Positions 19,494 to 27,448 of a stretch of 64,000 nucleotides of DNA are shown here, in pieces. The number at the start of each line of letters is the position of its first letter. Within the stretch, counting starts at the first letter, position 1. A model generated the notes under the pieces. It had not been told where the DNA came from and made no database searches. It was given only the letters and a program-made list of their open reading frames with translations. The stretch covers positions 124,001-188,000 of the forward strand of contig NZ_JADPJG010000019.1 in NCBI RefSeq assembly GCF_023073335.1. The letters run 5' to 3'. The stretch is from Bradyrhizobium sp. 21. Its GTDB lineage: Bacteria; Pseudomonadota; Alphaproteobacteria; Rhizobiales; Xanthobacteraceae. The position numbers and the translations under genes were made by a program.

Positions 19494-19580
19494 ATGAACC
19501 GATTCGTTCACCGCCTCATCATGTCCATGCTGCTCGTGGCGGCCCTCGTTCTCATCTGGAACGTGCTGGGCTCTCGGTAG
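19494..19580 (+). CDS. Possible 28-residue single-helix membrane protein
   Basis: ATG 19494, with AGGACGG upstream, opens a 28-codon frame: a short basic start (MNRFVHRL), one hydrophobic helix (IMSMLLVAALVLIWNVL) and a GSR tail. This is the usual shape of bacterial small membrane proteins. It lies alone between a chemoreceptor and a DoxX gene. Only comparison with related genomes would show whether it is kept; chance is possible at this length. Confidence 0.35.
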   Translation: MNRFVHRLIMSMLLVAALVLIWNVLGSR

Positions 19581-19652
19581 GCGGCACCGGCAAGGCTGCC
19601 GGTGCCATCGGTTACTCGCGCATCGGCGTCGCGCAATCGCGCCGCTCGCCGA

Positions 19653-20057
19653 CTAGTCCTTGCCCATCGCCGCATCGGCGCTGACCGAGCCGCCGCCGGC
19701 AGCCGACAGATAGAGGCAGGCGAAGCAGAACAGGATCGCCGCGGTGCCGCCATTGAGCAGCGGCAGCAACACCGGCGTCTCGCCCTTGAACATGTGGCCC
19801 ATGAAGTAGGCGAAGGCCATTTCACCCGAGAGGATGAAGGCCGCGAGGCGGGTGAACAGGCCGATCATCAAGAGCGCGCCGAGCACGAGCTCGATCGTGC
19901 CGGCCGCGTAGATCAGCGGCGGTATGTTCGCGAAGTACGGCAGCACCGGAAACTTGAAGATTTTGGCGATGCCGTACTGCAACAGCAAGAGGCCGGTGAC
20001 GAAGCGAAACAGGCTCAAGAGAACCGGTTGAAAGCGAACGAGATGCGGAAAGTTCAT
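19653..20057 (-). CDS. DoxX family membrane protein
   Basis: A 134-residue inner-membrane protein with four hydrophobic helices and the DoxX family pattern: R-F-V-TGLLLLQYGIAKIFKFP near the start, then GTIELVLGALLMIGLFTR and a Phe/Met-rich third helix. ATG 20057 is preceded by GGAGGGC at good spacing. DoxX-like proteins are linked to respiratory chains, thiosulphate oxidation or redox stress complexes, but this one has no such partner beside it. It follows the MFS gene on the same strand with a 220-base gap, so it likely has its own promoter. Confidence 0.85.
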   Translation of the reverse strand: MNFPHLVRFQPVLLSLFRFVTGLLLLQYGIAKIFKFPVLPYFANIPPLIYAAGTIELVLGALLMIGLFTRLAAFILSGEMAFAYFMGHMFKGETPVLLPLLNGGTAAILFCFACLYLSAAGGGSVSADAAMGKD

Positions 20058-20277
20058 TGGTTTTTGCCCTCCATCCAATGCTGCGACTTGGACCAAATTC
20101 GCTTCCGCCTCGCAAGCCGCCCAAGCCCGATTCAGCCTGACATTTTCGTCATGTCGGACAAAACACCGCAGACTGGACATTCAGCCGCGCGCGATCCGGT
20201 TTTTTGCGATTGTTCGCGCCAAGCCCCATCCGTATTTCCCCGGTGACGCGAATGCGCTCAGGTTACCTCTGAGAGAC

Positions 20278-21519
20278 TTACCGCCGCAAGGCGGGCACGA
20301 TCAGGAATGGGATCATCCCGAGCACCACGCTCGCAAGTGCGAAGGCGAGCAGCGCGTTGTAGCCATGGGTCGCGTCATGGATCAGGCCGCCGCTCCATGA
20401 GCCGAACGCCGAGCCGAGACCGCTGCCGATGGAGATGGTGCCGAAGATGGTGCCCACACGCTTACCCCGAAAAATCTTCATCGCGGTTGCCGTGATCAGC
20501 GGCCCACGCGATCCCATCATGCTGCCGAAGCAGACGACGAAGCCTGTGAGCACGATGACGTTGGGGCTGTACTGCAACAGCCAGAGCAGGACGATGCCGA
20601 GAATCGAGATCGCGTAGCTGAGCAGCACCGATGGCCTGCGCCCGATCAGCCCGTCGAGCGCGGACACGCCGAGCATGCCGAACACCAGCACGACGCCGGA
20701 AAAGCCCCAGGCCGTCGCGGCTTGCAGCGGCGGAAAGCCGGCGTCGATCAGATAGGCCACGATCTGGGCTGCGATCGCATACATGCCGACGGCGGTGAAG
20801 AAGAAGGTCGAGAACAGCGCCCAGAAGGCGTGGTGACGCATCGCGCTCGGAAGCGTCCAGCCGTGATCGACGAAATCCGGATCGGTCTTCTTGGCGATAT
20901 GCGGCGAGCCCGAGGCGAACAGCCGCCACGGCAGCAACATGAGCGGCACCAGCAAACCCAATGTGGCAAAGCCGAATAGTTGGTAGGTCTCGCGCCAGCC
21001 GAGATGATCGATCAAAAGCTGCGAGGCCGGCAGCAGCGCCAGCACGCCGCCACCCATGGCCGAATAAACCACCGCCATCGCGGTCGGCAGCTTGGGGCCG
21101 AACCAGCGACCGAGCAGGATCGAGTTCGGCACATTGCCGATGAAGGCGACGCCGATGCCGACGCACAATCCGATCGAGAGCTGGAATTGCCAGAGCGCCT
21201 GCGCATGGCTTGCGATCAGGAATGCCGAGCCGAGCAGCAACAGCCCGAGCGCGTAGACGATGCGCGGCCCGGAATGATCGAACAGGCGTCCGACCAGCGG
21301 CGCGGTCAGTCCGCTGATGAGCCAGGTCAGGGAATAGATCGAAACCGCCTGCGCACGGTCCCAGCCGAAGTTTTCCGAGATCGGCTTGAGGAAGACGGTG
21401 AAACTCTCGCTCAGGCCGCGTCCGAGTACAGCCAGTGTGAAGCACAGCGCGAGCACGACGAGCGCGGTGCGCACCGCGCCTTGCTGCGTTGCATCTTCCC
21501 TGGGTGTGTTCTGGTCCAT
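20278..21519 (-). CDS. MFS transporter
   Basis: A 413-residue major-facilitator carrier with twelve predicted helices. The loop after helix 2 shows the family motif as GRLFDHSGPR, and helix 4-5 has the usual glycine-rich pattern (FIGNVPNSILLGRWF). It resembles the oxalate/formate antiporter and monocarboxylate group of MFS proteins, which often move small organic acids, but the substrate cannot be set from sequence alone. It lies between doxX and tyrS on the same strand, 57 bases after the tyrS stop, and could share the tyrS transcript. Confidence 0.85.
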   Translation of the reverse strand: MDQNTPREDATQQGAVRTALVVLALCFTLAVLGRGLSESFTVFLKPISENFGWDRAQAVSIYSLTWLISGLTAPLVGRLFDHSGPRIVYALGLLLLGSAFLIASHAQALWQFQLSIGLCVGIGVAFIGNVPNSILLGRWFGPKLPTAMAVVYSAMGGGVLALLPASQLLIDHLGWRETYQLFGFATLGLLVPLMLLPWRLFASGSPHIAKKTDPDFVDHGWTLPSAMRHHAFWALFSTFFFTAVGMYAIAAQIVAYLIDAGFPPLQAATAWGFSGVVLVFGMLGVSALDGLIGRRPSVLLSYAISILGIVLLWLLQYSPNVIVLTGFVVCFGSMMGSRGPLITATAMKIFRGKRVGTIFGTISIGSGLGSAFGSWSGGLIHDATHGYNALLAFALASVVLGMIPFLIVPALRR

Positions 21520-21576
21520 TGCCGATCAGGGAGCGCGCTTCGGCGCGCCCTGACAAGCAGCGAAAAGCTCATACGC

Positions 21577-22830
21577 CTATGCAGGCCTGATGAGGACGTG
21601 CTTCTTCTTGCCGAATGACAGCTTGATCACGCCCTCCGGCGTCAGGCTGGCCGCCGACAGCACCAACTTCTCGTCGGTGACGGCCTCGTCGTTGACGCGC
21701 AGGCCGCCGCCCTTGATCTGGCGCCGCGCCTCGCCATTGGAGACGACGAGGCCCGCCTTGACGAAGGCGTTGAGCACACCGAGACCGGCATCCAGTTCGC
21801 CCCGCGGAATTTCGACCGTCGGCAGGCTTTCGGCGAGCGCACCTTCCTCGAACGTGCGGCGCGCGGTCTCTGCGGCCTGATCTGCGGCATCGCGGCCGTG
21901 CAGCAGCGCGGTCGCCTCGGTCGCGAGCACCTTCTTGGCCTCGTTGACCTCGGAGCCGCCGAGCGCCTCGAGCTTCCTGATCTCGCTCATCGGCAGCGTC
22001 GTGAACAGCTTCAGAAATTTGCCGACGTCGGCGTCCTCGGTGTTGCGCCAGTACTGCCAGAAATCATACGGCGAGAACTGGTCGGCGTTGAGCCAGACCG
22101 CGCCCTGGGCGGTCTTGCCCATCTTGGCCCCCGAGGCGGTCATGAGCAGGGGAGCCGTGAGCGCGAACAATTGCGGCGTGCCCATGCGCCGTCCGAGATC
22201 GACGCCAGTGACGATATTGCCCCACTGGTCCGAGCCGCCCATCTGCAGGCGGCAGCCGACGCGGCGTGACAGTTCGACGAAGTCGTAGGCCTGGCAGACC
22301 ATGTAGTTGAACTCGATGAAGCTCATCTCCTGCTCGCGTTCGAGACGCAGGCGCACCGAGTCCATCGTCAACATGCGGTTGACCGAGAAATGCCGGCCGA
22401 CATCGCGCAGCATCTCGATCCAGTTCAATTTCCTCAGCCATTCGGCATTGTCGAGCATCACCGCATCGGACGGCCCATCCCCATAGCGCAACACCTTCTC
22501 GAACACGCCGCGGATCGAGGCCTTGTTGGCCTCGATCTCGGCGACGCTGCGGATCACGCGGGTTTCGTCCTTGCCGGAGGGGTCGCCGACCATGGTGGTG
22601 CCGCCGCCCATCAGCGTGATCGGCTTGTTGCCGCTCTCCTGCAGCCAGTGCAGGATCATCATGGTCAGGTAGTGGCCGATATGGAGCGACGGCGCAGTGC
22701 AGTCGTAACCGATATAGGCGGTCGCCCCGCCCTTGGCGGCGAGTGCGTCCAGCCCCTCGAAATCGGAGCACTGGTGGATGAATCCACGTTCCTGCAGGAT
22801 GTTGAGGAAATCCGATTTGAATGCAGTCAT
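21577..22830 (-). CDS. tyrS: Tyrosyl-tRNA synthetase
   Basis: A 417-residue class Ic aminoacyl-tRNA synthetase that charges tRNA-Tyr. The HIGH signature is HIGH at residues 50-53 and the KMSKS loop appears as KMGKT (in SGAKMGKTAQG). The specificity elements GYDCTAPSLH and QWGNIVTGVDLGRR are normal, and the C-terminal S4-like RNA-binding domain (ARRQIKGGGLRVND) is complete. Length is standard for the bacterial TyrRS. It is divergent from anmK, an arrangement seen in other proteobacteria. Confidence 0.97.
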   Translation of the reverse strand: MTAFKSDFLNILQERGFIHQCSDFEGLDALAAKGGATAYIGYDCTAPSLHIGHYLTMMILHWLQESGNKPITLMGGGTTMVGDPSGKDETRVIRSVAEIEANKASIRGVFEKVLRYGDGPSDAVMLDNAEWLRKLNWIEMLRDVGRHFSVNRMLTMDSVRLRLEREQEMSFIEFNYMVCQAYDFVELSRRVGCRLQMGGSDQWGNIVTGVDLGRRMGTPQLFALTAPLLMTASGAKMGKTAQGAVWLNADQFSPYDFWQYWRNTEDADVGKFLKLFTTLPMSEIRKLEALGGSEVNEAKKVLATEATALLHGRDAADQAAETARRTFEEGALAESLPTVEIPRGELDAGLGVLNAFVKAGLVVSNGEARRQIKGGGLRVNDEAVTDEKLVLSAASLTPEGVIKLSFGKKKHVLIRPA

Positions 22831-22995
22831 CTGTCGGCGTGCCTGACAATTCTTGGTTTACTGTTTTGGGAGCAACTTAAGGGTCTTACCTGGGAACTCG
22901 GTTGCTGCCCGCCACTTTGGCCTGTGGCATTATAAGATGTGTCCCTCTGGCACAAGATCGGCATGCCGGAGGGGGCTCTTGAGGACGCTGATCCC

Positions 22996-24099
22996 ATGAT
23001 GTTGACGGCACTCGGTTTGATGAGCGGCACCTCGCTGGACGGGGTGGACGTTGCGCTGATCGAAACCGACGGAAAGCAGGTGAAAGCCTTCGGGCCGTCC
23101 GGCTACCGGCCCTATAGCCCGGCGGAGCGTAGCCTGCTGCGTCAGGCGCTGAGCGAAGCCGTGCACCTGCCGCAGCGCGATGCCCGGCCGGGAGTTCTCG
23201 CCGAGGCCGAACGCGTGGTGACGCTGGCGCATGCCGAGGCGGTGGCGGCCTTCGTCGCCCAGAATCGCCTGAAGCCGGAGGACATCGACATCGTCGGCTT
23301 CCACGGCCAGACCGTGCTGCACCGGCCCGAAAGGCGATTGACGGTGCAGATCGGCGACGCGCCGGCGCTTGCGAAAGCGATCCATATCCCGGTGATGCAT
23401 GATTTCCGCGCCGCCGACGTCGAGGCCGGCGGGCAGGGCGCGCCGTTCGTGCCGGTCTACCACCGCGCGCTCGCCAATTCGCTGGCGCGCGAAGGGCCGA
23501 TCGTCGTGGTCAATATCGGCGGCGTCTCCAACATCACCTATATCGATGGCAACGACACGCTGATTGCCTGCGACACCGGTCCCGGCAACGCGCTGCTCGA
23601 CGATTTCATGTACCGCACCATGAACCAGGCGTTCGACGCGGACGGAAAGTTCGCGGCGCAGGGAAAGGCCGATGAGGGCTGGATTGCGCGGGCGCTGGAG
23701 CTGCCGTTCTTCGCAAGCCCACCGCCGAAATCGCTCGACCGCAACGATTTTGCCGCGCTGAAGCTCGGCGAGGTGCAGCCGGCGGATGGCGCCGCGACGC
23801 TCACCGCCTTCACCGCGGCGGCGATCGCCCGCATCATCCCGCTGCTGCCACGAAGGCCGCGGAGCTGGATCGTCTGCGGCGGCGGCGCCCGCAACCGGAC
23901 CATGCTGCAGATGCTGCGGGAGCGTGTCGGGTCCGCGACTGTCGAGGCCGCCGAGGCGGTCGGCTGGGCGTCCGACGCCATCGAGGCGCAGGCCTTCGGC
24001 TTCCTCGCCGCCCGCGGCCTGAAGGGCTTGCCGCTGTCCTATCCGGCCACCACGGGCGTGCCGATGCCGATGACCGGCGGGGTGATGGCGCGGCCCTGA
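22996..24099 (+). CDS. anmK: Anhydro-N-acetylmuramic acid kinase
   Basis: A 367-residue cytosolic kinase that opens and phosphorylates anhydro-MurNAc from recycled cell wall, giving MurNAc-6-phosphate. The family phosphate loop MSGTSLDGVD lies just after the start, followed by VGFHGQTVLH, DFRAADVEAGGQGAP, VNIGGVSNITY and CDTGPGNALLDD. I chose ATG 22996 because the conserved region begins there and the length matches the family; GTG 22939 and ATG 22963 are in frame but would add unmatched residues. A TATAAG element at 22931-22936 would start transcription just upstream of those alternatives. It is divergent from tyrS. Confidence 0.93.
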   Translation: MMLTALGLMSGTSLDGVDVALIETDGKQVKAFGPSGYRPYSPAERSLLRQALSEAVHLPQRDARPGVLAEAERVVTLAHAEAVAAFVAQNRLKPEDIDIVGFHGQTVLHRPERRLTVQIGDAPALAKAIHIPVMHDFRAADVEAGGQGAPFVPVYHRALANSLAREGPIVVVNIGGVSNITYIDGNDTLIACDTGPGNALLDDFMYRTMNQAFDADGKFAAQGKADEGWIARALELPFFASPPPKSLDRNDFAALKLGEVQPADGAATLTAFTAAAIARIIPLLPRRPRSWIVCGGGARNRTMLQMLRERVGSATVEAAEAVGWASDAIEAQAFGFLAARGLKGLPLSYPATTGVPMPMTGGVMARP

Positions 24100-24125
24100 G
24101 GTCCAGACCTTCGGACCAAGGCCAG

Positions 24126-24143
24126 TCAATGCAGATGCATTGA
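24126..24143. promoter_or_regulatory. Perfect 18-bp palindromic operator O1
   Basis: TCAATGCA-GA-TGCATTGA: eight-base arms, two-base centre, no mismatch. It lies just upstream of the -35 box of the GST promoter and shares the core ATGCA-NN-TGCAT with O2. The centres of O1 and O2 are 28 bp apart. The form is that of a dimeric MarR, HxlR or TetR-type regulator; no such gene lies in the immediate neighbourhood. Confidence 0.7.
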
Positions 24144-24145
24144 TC

Positions 24146-24175
24146 TTGACGGATACATGCAAGTGCATCTATATT
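24146..24175 (+). promoter_or_regulatory. Sigma-70-like promoter of the GST-SMR operon
   Basis: TTGACG (24146-24151) and TATATT (24170-24175) with an 18-base spacer form a strong housekeeping promoter. The spacer is almost wholly filled by operator O2. Transcription from here would begin near 24182, which rules out in-frame ATG 24178 and supports the start at 24211. Confidence 0.7.
24153..24172. promoter_or_regulatory. 20-bp palindromic operator O2 inside the promoter
   Basis: ATACATGCA-AG-TGCATCTAT: arms pair at nine positions with one mismatch (C-C at 24156/24169). It fills the spacer and covers the first bases of the -10 box, so a bound protein would block RNA polymerase. It shares the ATGCA-NN-TGCAT core with O1. 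Confidence 0.7.
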
Positions 24176-24210
24176 GGATGACGTTGCATCCAACCGCCGG
24201 GACCACCGCC

Positions 24211-24906
24211 ATGACTACTTCACTTAAAGCGTCCGCCTCGCTCAAGCTGATCAGCCACAAGCTTTGTCCCTATGTGCAGCGTGCGGTGATCGCGCTCAAC
24301 GAGAAGGGCGTGCCGTTCGAGCGGGTCGACATCGACCTCGCCAACAAGCCCGACTGGTTCCTGAAACTGTCGCCGCTCGGCAAGGTGCCGGTGCTGGTGG
24401 TGACGACGGACAAGGGCGAGGTCGCGCTGTTCGAGAGCAACGTGATCTGCGAGTACATCGAGGAGACGCAAGGCGGCGTCGCGCTGCATCCGGCCGATGC
24501 GCTGACGCGCGCCGAGCATCGTGCGTGGATGGAGTTCGGCTCGGCGACCCTCGGCGATCTCTGGGGATTGGAGACCACGACCGATCCGGCGACCTTCGAA
24601 GGCAAGCGCCAGGCGCTCGTGACAAAGTTCGCGCGTGTCGAGGCCGCGTTAAGCGCAGGCCCATTCTTCGCCGGCGATGCGTTCAGCCTCGTCGATGCGG
24701 TGTTCGCACCCGTCTTCCGCTATTTCGACGTGTTCGACGAACTGACCGAGCTCGGCATCTTCAGGGATCTGCCTAAGGTGCGGGCGTGGCGGGCAGAGCT
24801 TGCGAAGCGTCCGAGTGTTCGCACCGCGGTCGGCGCGGACTATCCGCAATTGCTGCGCGCCTTCCTCGTGCGCCACGACGCGCATCTGCTCAAGCTCGCA
24901 GCCTGA
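24211..24906 (+). CDS. Glutathione S-transferase
   Basis: A 231-residue cytosolic GST. The N-terminal thioredoxin-like domain shows KLISHKLCPYVQRAVIALNE, with the CPYVQ site of Omega/Beta-like bacterial GSTs, then LSPLGKVPVLV and ESNVICEYIEE for glutathione binding. The C-terminal helical domain (GDAFSLVDAVFAPVFRYFD) is complete. Start 24211 follows a strong promoter at 24146-24175. The SMR efflux gene begins 10 bases after the stop, so the pair forms one operon. Two palindromic operators at the promoter suggest induction by an unknown ligand. With an efflux partner, a role in handling electrophilic or cationic xenobiotics is the best guess; the substrate is not known. Confidence 0.9.
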   Translation: MTTSLKASASLKLISHKLCPYVQRAVIALNEKGVPFERVDIDLANKPDWFLKLSPLGKVPVLVVTTDKGEVALFESNVICEYIEETQGGVALHPADALTRAEHRAWMEFGSATLGDLWGLETTTDPATFEGKRQALVTKFARVEAALSAGPFFAGDAFSLVDAVFAPVFRYFDVFDELTELGIFRDLPKVRAWRAELAKRPSVRTAVGADYPQLLRAFLVRHDAHLLKLAA

Positions 24907-24916
24907 GCACGCGCCG

Positions 24917-25240
24917 ATGTCGTCATCCGCGGCCTGGCTGATGCTGGTGATCGCAGGCCTGCTCGATGTCGGCTGGGCGATCTCGATGAAATATGCGGAA
25001 GGCTACACGCGCGCAGGCTGGAGCTTCGCTTCGCTCGTGCTGCTGGCCGCCTTCGTTGTCCTGCTCGGACGCGCGTTGAAGGTGCTGGAGGTCGGCGTCG
25101 CCTATTCGGTCTGGACCGGCATTGGTGCCGCCGGCACTTTCGTCATGGGCGTGATGCTGTTCGGCGAGACCTTGAGCGCGATGAAGCTTGCGGGCATCGC
25201 GCTCGTCTTGATGGGAATCGTCGCGCTCAAGCTGGCTTAG
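24917..25240 (+). CDS. SMR-family efflux protein, SugE/Gdx-like, with Asp in place of the key Glu
   Basis: A 107-residue, four-helix small multidrug resistance protein that exports cations by proton exchange. The SugE/Gdx features are clear: GLLDVGWAISMKYAEGYTR in helix 1, then AYSVWTGIGAAGTFVMGV and FGETLSAMKLAGIALVLMGI. The membrane-embedded acidic residue that is almost always Glu in this family is Asp here (Asp17, codon GAT). Asp substitutions in EmrE change proton affinity and coupling. The Gdx group exports guanidinium; whether this protein does is unproven, and there is no guanidine riboswitch before it. It lies 10 bases after the GST stop and is under the same double-operator promoter. 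Confidence 0.88.
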   Translation: MSSSAAWLMLVIAGLLDVGWAISMKYAEGYTRAGWSFASLVLLAAFVVLLGRALKVLEVGVAYSVWTGIGAAGTFVMGVMLFGETLSAMKLAGIALVLMGIVALKLA

Positions 25241-25287
25241 AGCATGATCCGGAAAAGTGTGCGCGGTTTTCCGATAAGATCATGCTC
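25240..25287. repeat. Intergenic palindrome (GAGCATGATC repeat)
   Basis: Ten-base perfect arms GAGCATGATC (25240-25249) and GATCATGCTC (25278-25287) enclose a second short stem GGAAAA / TTTTCC. It begins on the last base of the SMR stop codon and sits between two converging genes. Palindromes with GAGCATG arms are scattered through Bradyrhizobium intergenic regions; a related copy lies at 58123-58190. It may act as a two-way terminator or as a mobile REP-type element. Confidence 0.6.
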
Positions 25288-25302
25288 CAAACATAACGCG
25301 CC

Positions 25303-25950
25303 TCAGCGCACGTTCGCCAGGCGCATGTCGAGATAGGCCGTAATGGTTTCCATCAGCGGCTCGAGCTTGGCGTCGAAGAAATGGTTGGCGCCGGGGATGA
25401 CCTGCTGGTCGATCACGATGCCCTTCTGCGTCTTCAGCTTCTCGACCAGCGTGTTGACGTCCTTGGGCGGCACCACCGCGTCCTTCTCGCCATGCACGAT
25501 CAGGCCCGAGGACGGGCAGGGCGCCAGGAACGAGAAGTCGTAGAGGTTCGCCGGCGGCGCGATCGAGATGAAGCCTTCGACCTCGGGACGGCGCATCAGG
25601 AGCTGCATGCCGATCCAGGCGCCGAAGGAGAAGCCGGCGACCCAGCAGGCGCGCGCTTCGGGATTGATGGTCTGCGCCCAGTCGAGGGCTGCAGCCGCAT
25701 CCGACAATTCGCCGGTGCCATGGTCGAACGAGCCCTGGCTGCGGCCGACGCCGCGGAAGTTGAAGCGCAGCACCGAGAAGCCGCGATGCGCGAACGCGTA
25801 GTAGCACTGGTAGATGATCTGATGATTCATCGTGCCGTGGAACTGCGGGTGCGGATGCAGGACCATCGCGATCGGCGCGTTCTTCTGCTTGGCCGGGTGA
25901 TAGCGGCCTTCGAGACGGCCGGCGGGGCCAGTGAAAATAACTTCAGGCAT
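25303..25950 (-). CDS. Alpha/beta hydrolase
   Basis: A 215-residue serine hydrolase of the small prokaryotic alpha/beta-hydrolase group. The oxyanion region is LHPHPQFHGTM, the nucleophile elbow is GFSFGAW (Ser between the glycines), the acid lies after IVHGEKDAVVPP and the catalytic His in IPGANHFF. Such proteins are often 210-220 residues and of unknown substrate. ATG 25950 was chosen because the conserved sequence begins there. It converges with the SMR gene, with the palindrome between them. Confidence 0.85.
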   Translation of the reverse strand: MPEVIFTGPAGRLEGRYHPAKQKNAPIAMVLHPHPQFHGTMNHQIIYQCYYAFAHRGFSVLRFNFRGVGRSQGSFDHGTGELSDAAAALDWAQTINPEARACWVAGFSFGAWIGMQLLMRRPEVEGFISIAPPANLYDFSFLAPCPSSGLIVHGEKDAVVPPKDVNTLVEKLKTQKGIVIDQQVIPGANHFFDAKLEPLMETITAYLDMRLANVR

Positions 25951-26296
25951 GGATGATCTCTTGATTGATCTCTTGAAGACGCTCTTCAGCAATCAACCGA
26001 TTGTGCGGATTTCATCGGCTGCTCGGCCGATCAAACCGCGAATGGAAGGGTGGTGCGGCGCCCTCGGATGATGCGCGAGCGGCGCGCGGTGAACCGACGC
26101 GCGCGTTCTAACATGAGGCGAGGGTCAAAAAGCAAGCATCTTGAACATCCCGCAATCGGTTCAAGATGTTAGCGTGTCGCGGCGCCGTCATTGGGCGATG
26201 GGGATTCGGAATCGAGGTTGCCAAGCGCGCCGGAACGGCCCATCTCGGGCATCAGCGCGGGTGAAGCAGTTTCCCCGCAGGGTAACATAATACCTC
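25951..26296. other. 346-base intergenic region upstream of the suf cluster
   Basis: No gene seen. It should hold the promoter of the leftward hydrolase and the promoter of the rightward nifS-suf cluster. The one clear structure is the inverted repeat at 26137-26168. I could not identify an IscR, RirA or Irr consensus with confidence in this stretch. Confidence 0.5.
26137..26168. promoter_or_regulatory. 10-bp inverted repeat upstream of the suf cluster
   Basis: CATCTTGAAC (26137-26146) and GTTCAAGATG (26159-26168) are perfect inverted copies with a 12-base loop. It lies about 130 bases before the desulfurase start. There is no T-run, so a terminator is unlikely; an operator for the Fe-S cluster genes or for the divergent hydrolase is possible. 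Confidence 0.45.
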
Positions 26297-27436
26297 ATGC
26301 GGGGCCGTGTTTATCTCGACTGGAATGCGACCACGCCGCTCCGCGCTGAAGCGCGAGCCGCGATGCTCGCCGCCTATGAGCTGATCGGCAATCCCTCTTC
26401 GGTCCATGCCGAGGGGCGGGAGGCACGACGCTTGGTCGAGGAGGCCCGCGCCACGCTTGCGACGGCCGTGGGCGCGCTGCCGCGGAATGTCGTCTTCAAC
26501 TCAGCCGGAACCGAGGCCAATGCACTTGCGCTGTCGCCCGGCCTGCGAGGGCCGTCGGGCGACCCGGTTGAGCGGCTCCTGGTCTCGGCTATCGAGCATG
26601 CCTCGGTGCTGGCAGGCGGCCGGTTCCCGACGAACAGGATCGGTCAGATCCGGGTCACGCGCTCCGGCGTGATCGACCTGGATCACCTGGAGGCGCTGCT
26701 CAGCGACGGTCCGCCGGCGCTAGTCTCCATCATGGCGGCCAACAACGAGACGGGCGCGTTGCAGCCGGTCGCCGAGGCCGTGCGAATTGTTCACGGGGCC
26801 GGCGGCCTCCTGCACGTCGACGCAATCCAGGCGCTTGGAAAAATCCCTTTCGATATCAAGGTTATCGGACCAGACCTTGCGACTTTTTCTGCGCACAAGA
26901 TTGGCGGTCCCAAGGGCGTGGGTGCGCTGGTGGTGGCCGAGGGGATCGCCGGGCTGGAACCGGTGCTTCGGGGCGGCGGCCAGGAGCTGAACCGGCGCGC
27001 CGGAACCGAGAATGTCGCGGGCATTGCGGGCTTTGGGGCAGCGGTAAAGGTCGCGCTTCAGGCTCTGCCGGAGCATGCGGAGCGAATGGCAACCCTCAGA
27101 AATCTCTTGGAAAATGGCATTCGCGCCCTTCCCGGGGCGATGGTCTTCTCCGACGACGTCAAGCGGTTACCGAATACCGTCCTCTTCACGGTCCCCGGTC
27201 TGAAGGCCGAGACTGCGGTCATCGGCTTCGACCTCGAAGGCGTGGCCGTTTCCTCGGGCTCAGCCTGTTCCTCCGGCAAGGTGCAGCCGTCCCACGTGCT
27301 GTCGGCAATGGGGTACGATCCCGCCGTGGCCCAGGGAGCGGTGCGTCTCAGTCTGGGCTGGTCCACGGGACCGGATGACATCAATAGGGCGTTAGAGGCT
27401 TGGCGAAAGCTCGGTAATACCCTACTTAGAGCCTAG
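26297..27436 (+). CDS. Cysteine desulfurase, NifS/IscS type
   Basis: A 379-residue PLP enzyme that takes sulphur from cysteine for Fe-S cluster assembly. The PLP lysine lies in FSAHKIGGPKG; the active cysteine is in SSGSACSSGK, the group I (NifS/IscS) loop form, distinct from the SufS enzyme in the same cluster. Other family marks are LDWNATTPLR at the start and MAANNETGALQP. It heads the suf cluster, where many alphaproteobacteria also have an IscR-type regulator that is absent here. A hairpin-forming palindrome lies between it and sufB. Confidence 0.92.
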   Translation: MRGRVYLDWNATTPLRAEARAAMLAAYELIGNPSSVHAEGREARRLVEEARATLATAVGALPRNVVFNSAGTEANALALSPGLRGPSGDPVERLLVSAIEHASVLAGGRFPTNRIGQIRVTRSGVIDLDHLEALLSDGPPALVSIMAANNETGALQPVAEAVRIVHGAGGLLHVDAIQALGKIPFDIKVIGPDLATFSAHKIGGPKGVGALVVAEGIAGLEPVLRGGGQELNRRAGTENVAGIAGFGAAVKVALQALPEHAERMATLRNLLENGIRALPGAMVFSDDVKRLPNTVLFTVPGLKAETAVIGFDLEGVAVSSGSACSSGKVQPSHVLSAMGYDPAVAQGAVRLSLGWSTGPDDINRALEAWRKLGNTLLRA

Positions 27437-27448
27437 GCGACGAAACAC

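Noticed and set aside
17548..19497. Long plus-strand frame of about 650 codons opposite the chemoreceptor
   Set aside because: It is rich in Gly/Ala/Arg/Asp with no family features and mirrors the minus-strand chemoreceptor, whose cache, HAMP and signalling parts are clear.
22939..22995. Upstream GTG or ATG starts for anmK
   Set aside because: They add residues with no family match and lie at or near the likely transcription start.
24917..25240. Guanidine riboswitch expected before a Gdx-like gene
   Set aside because: Only 10 bases separate the gene from the GST, and the 29-base operon leader has no room for the riboswitch.
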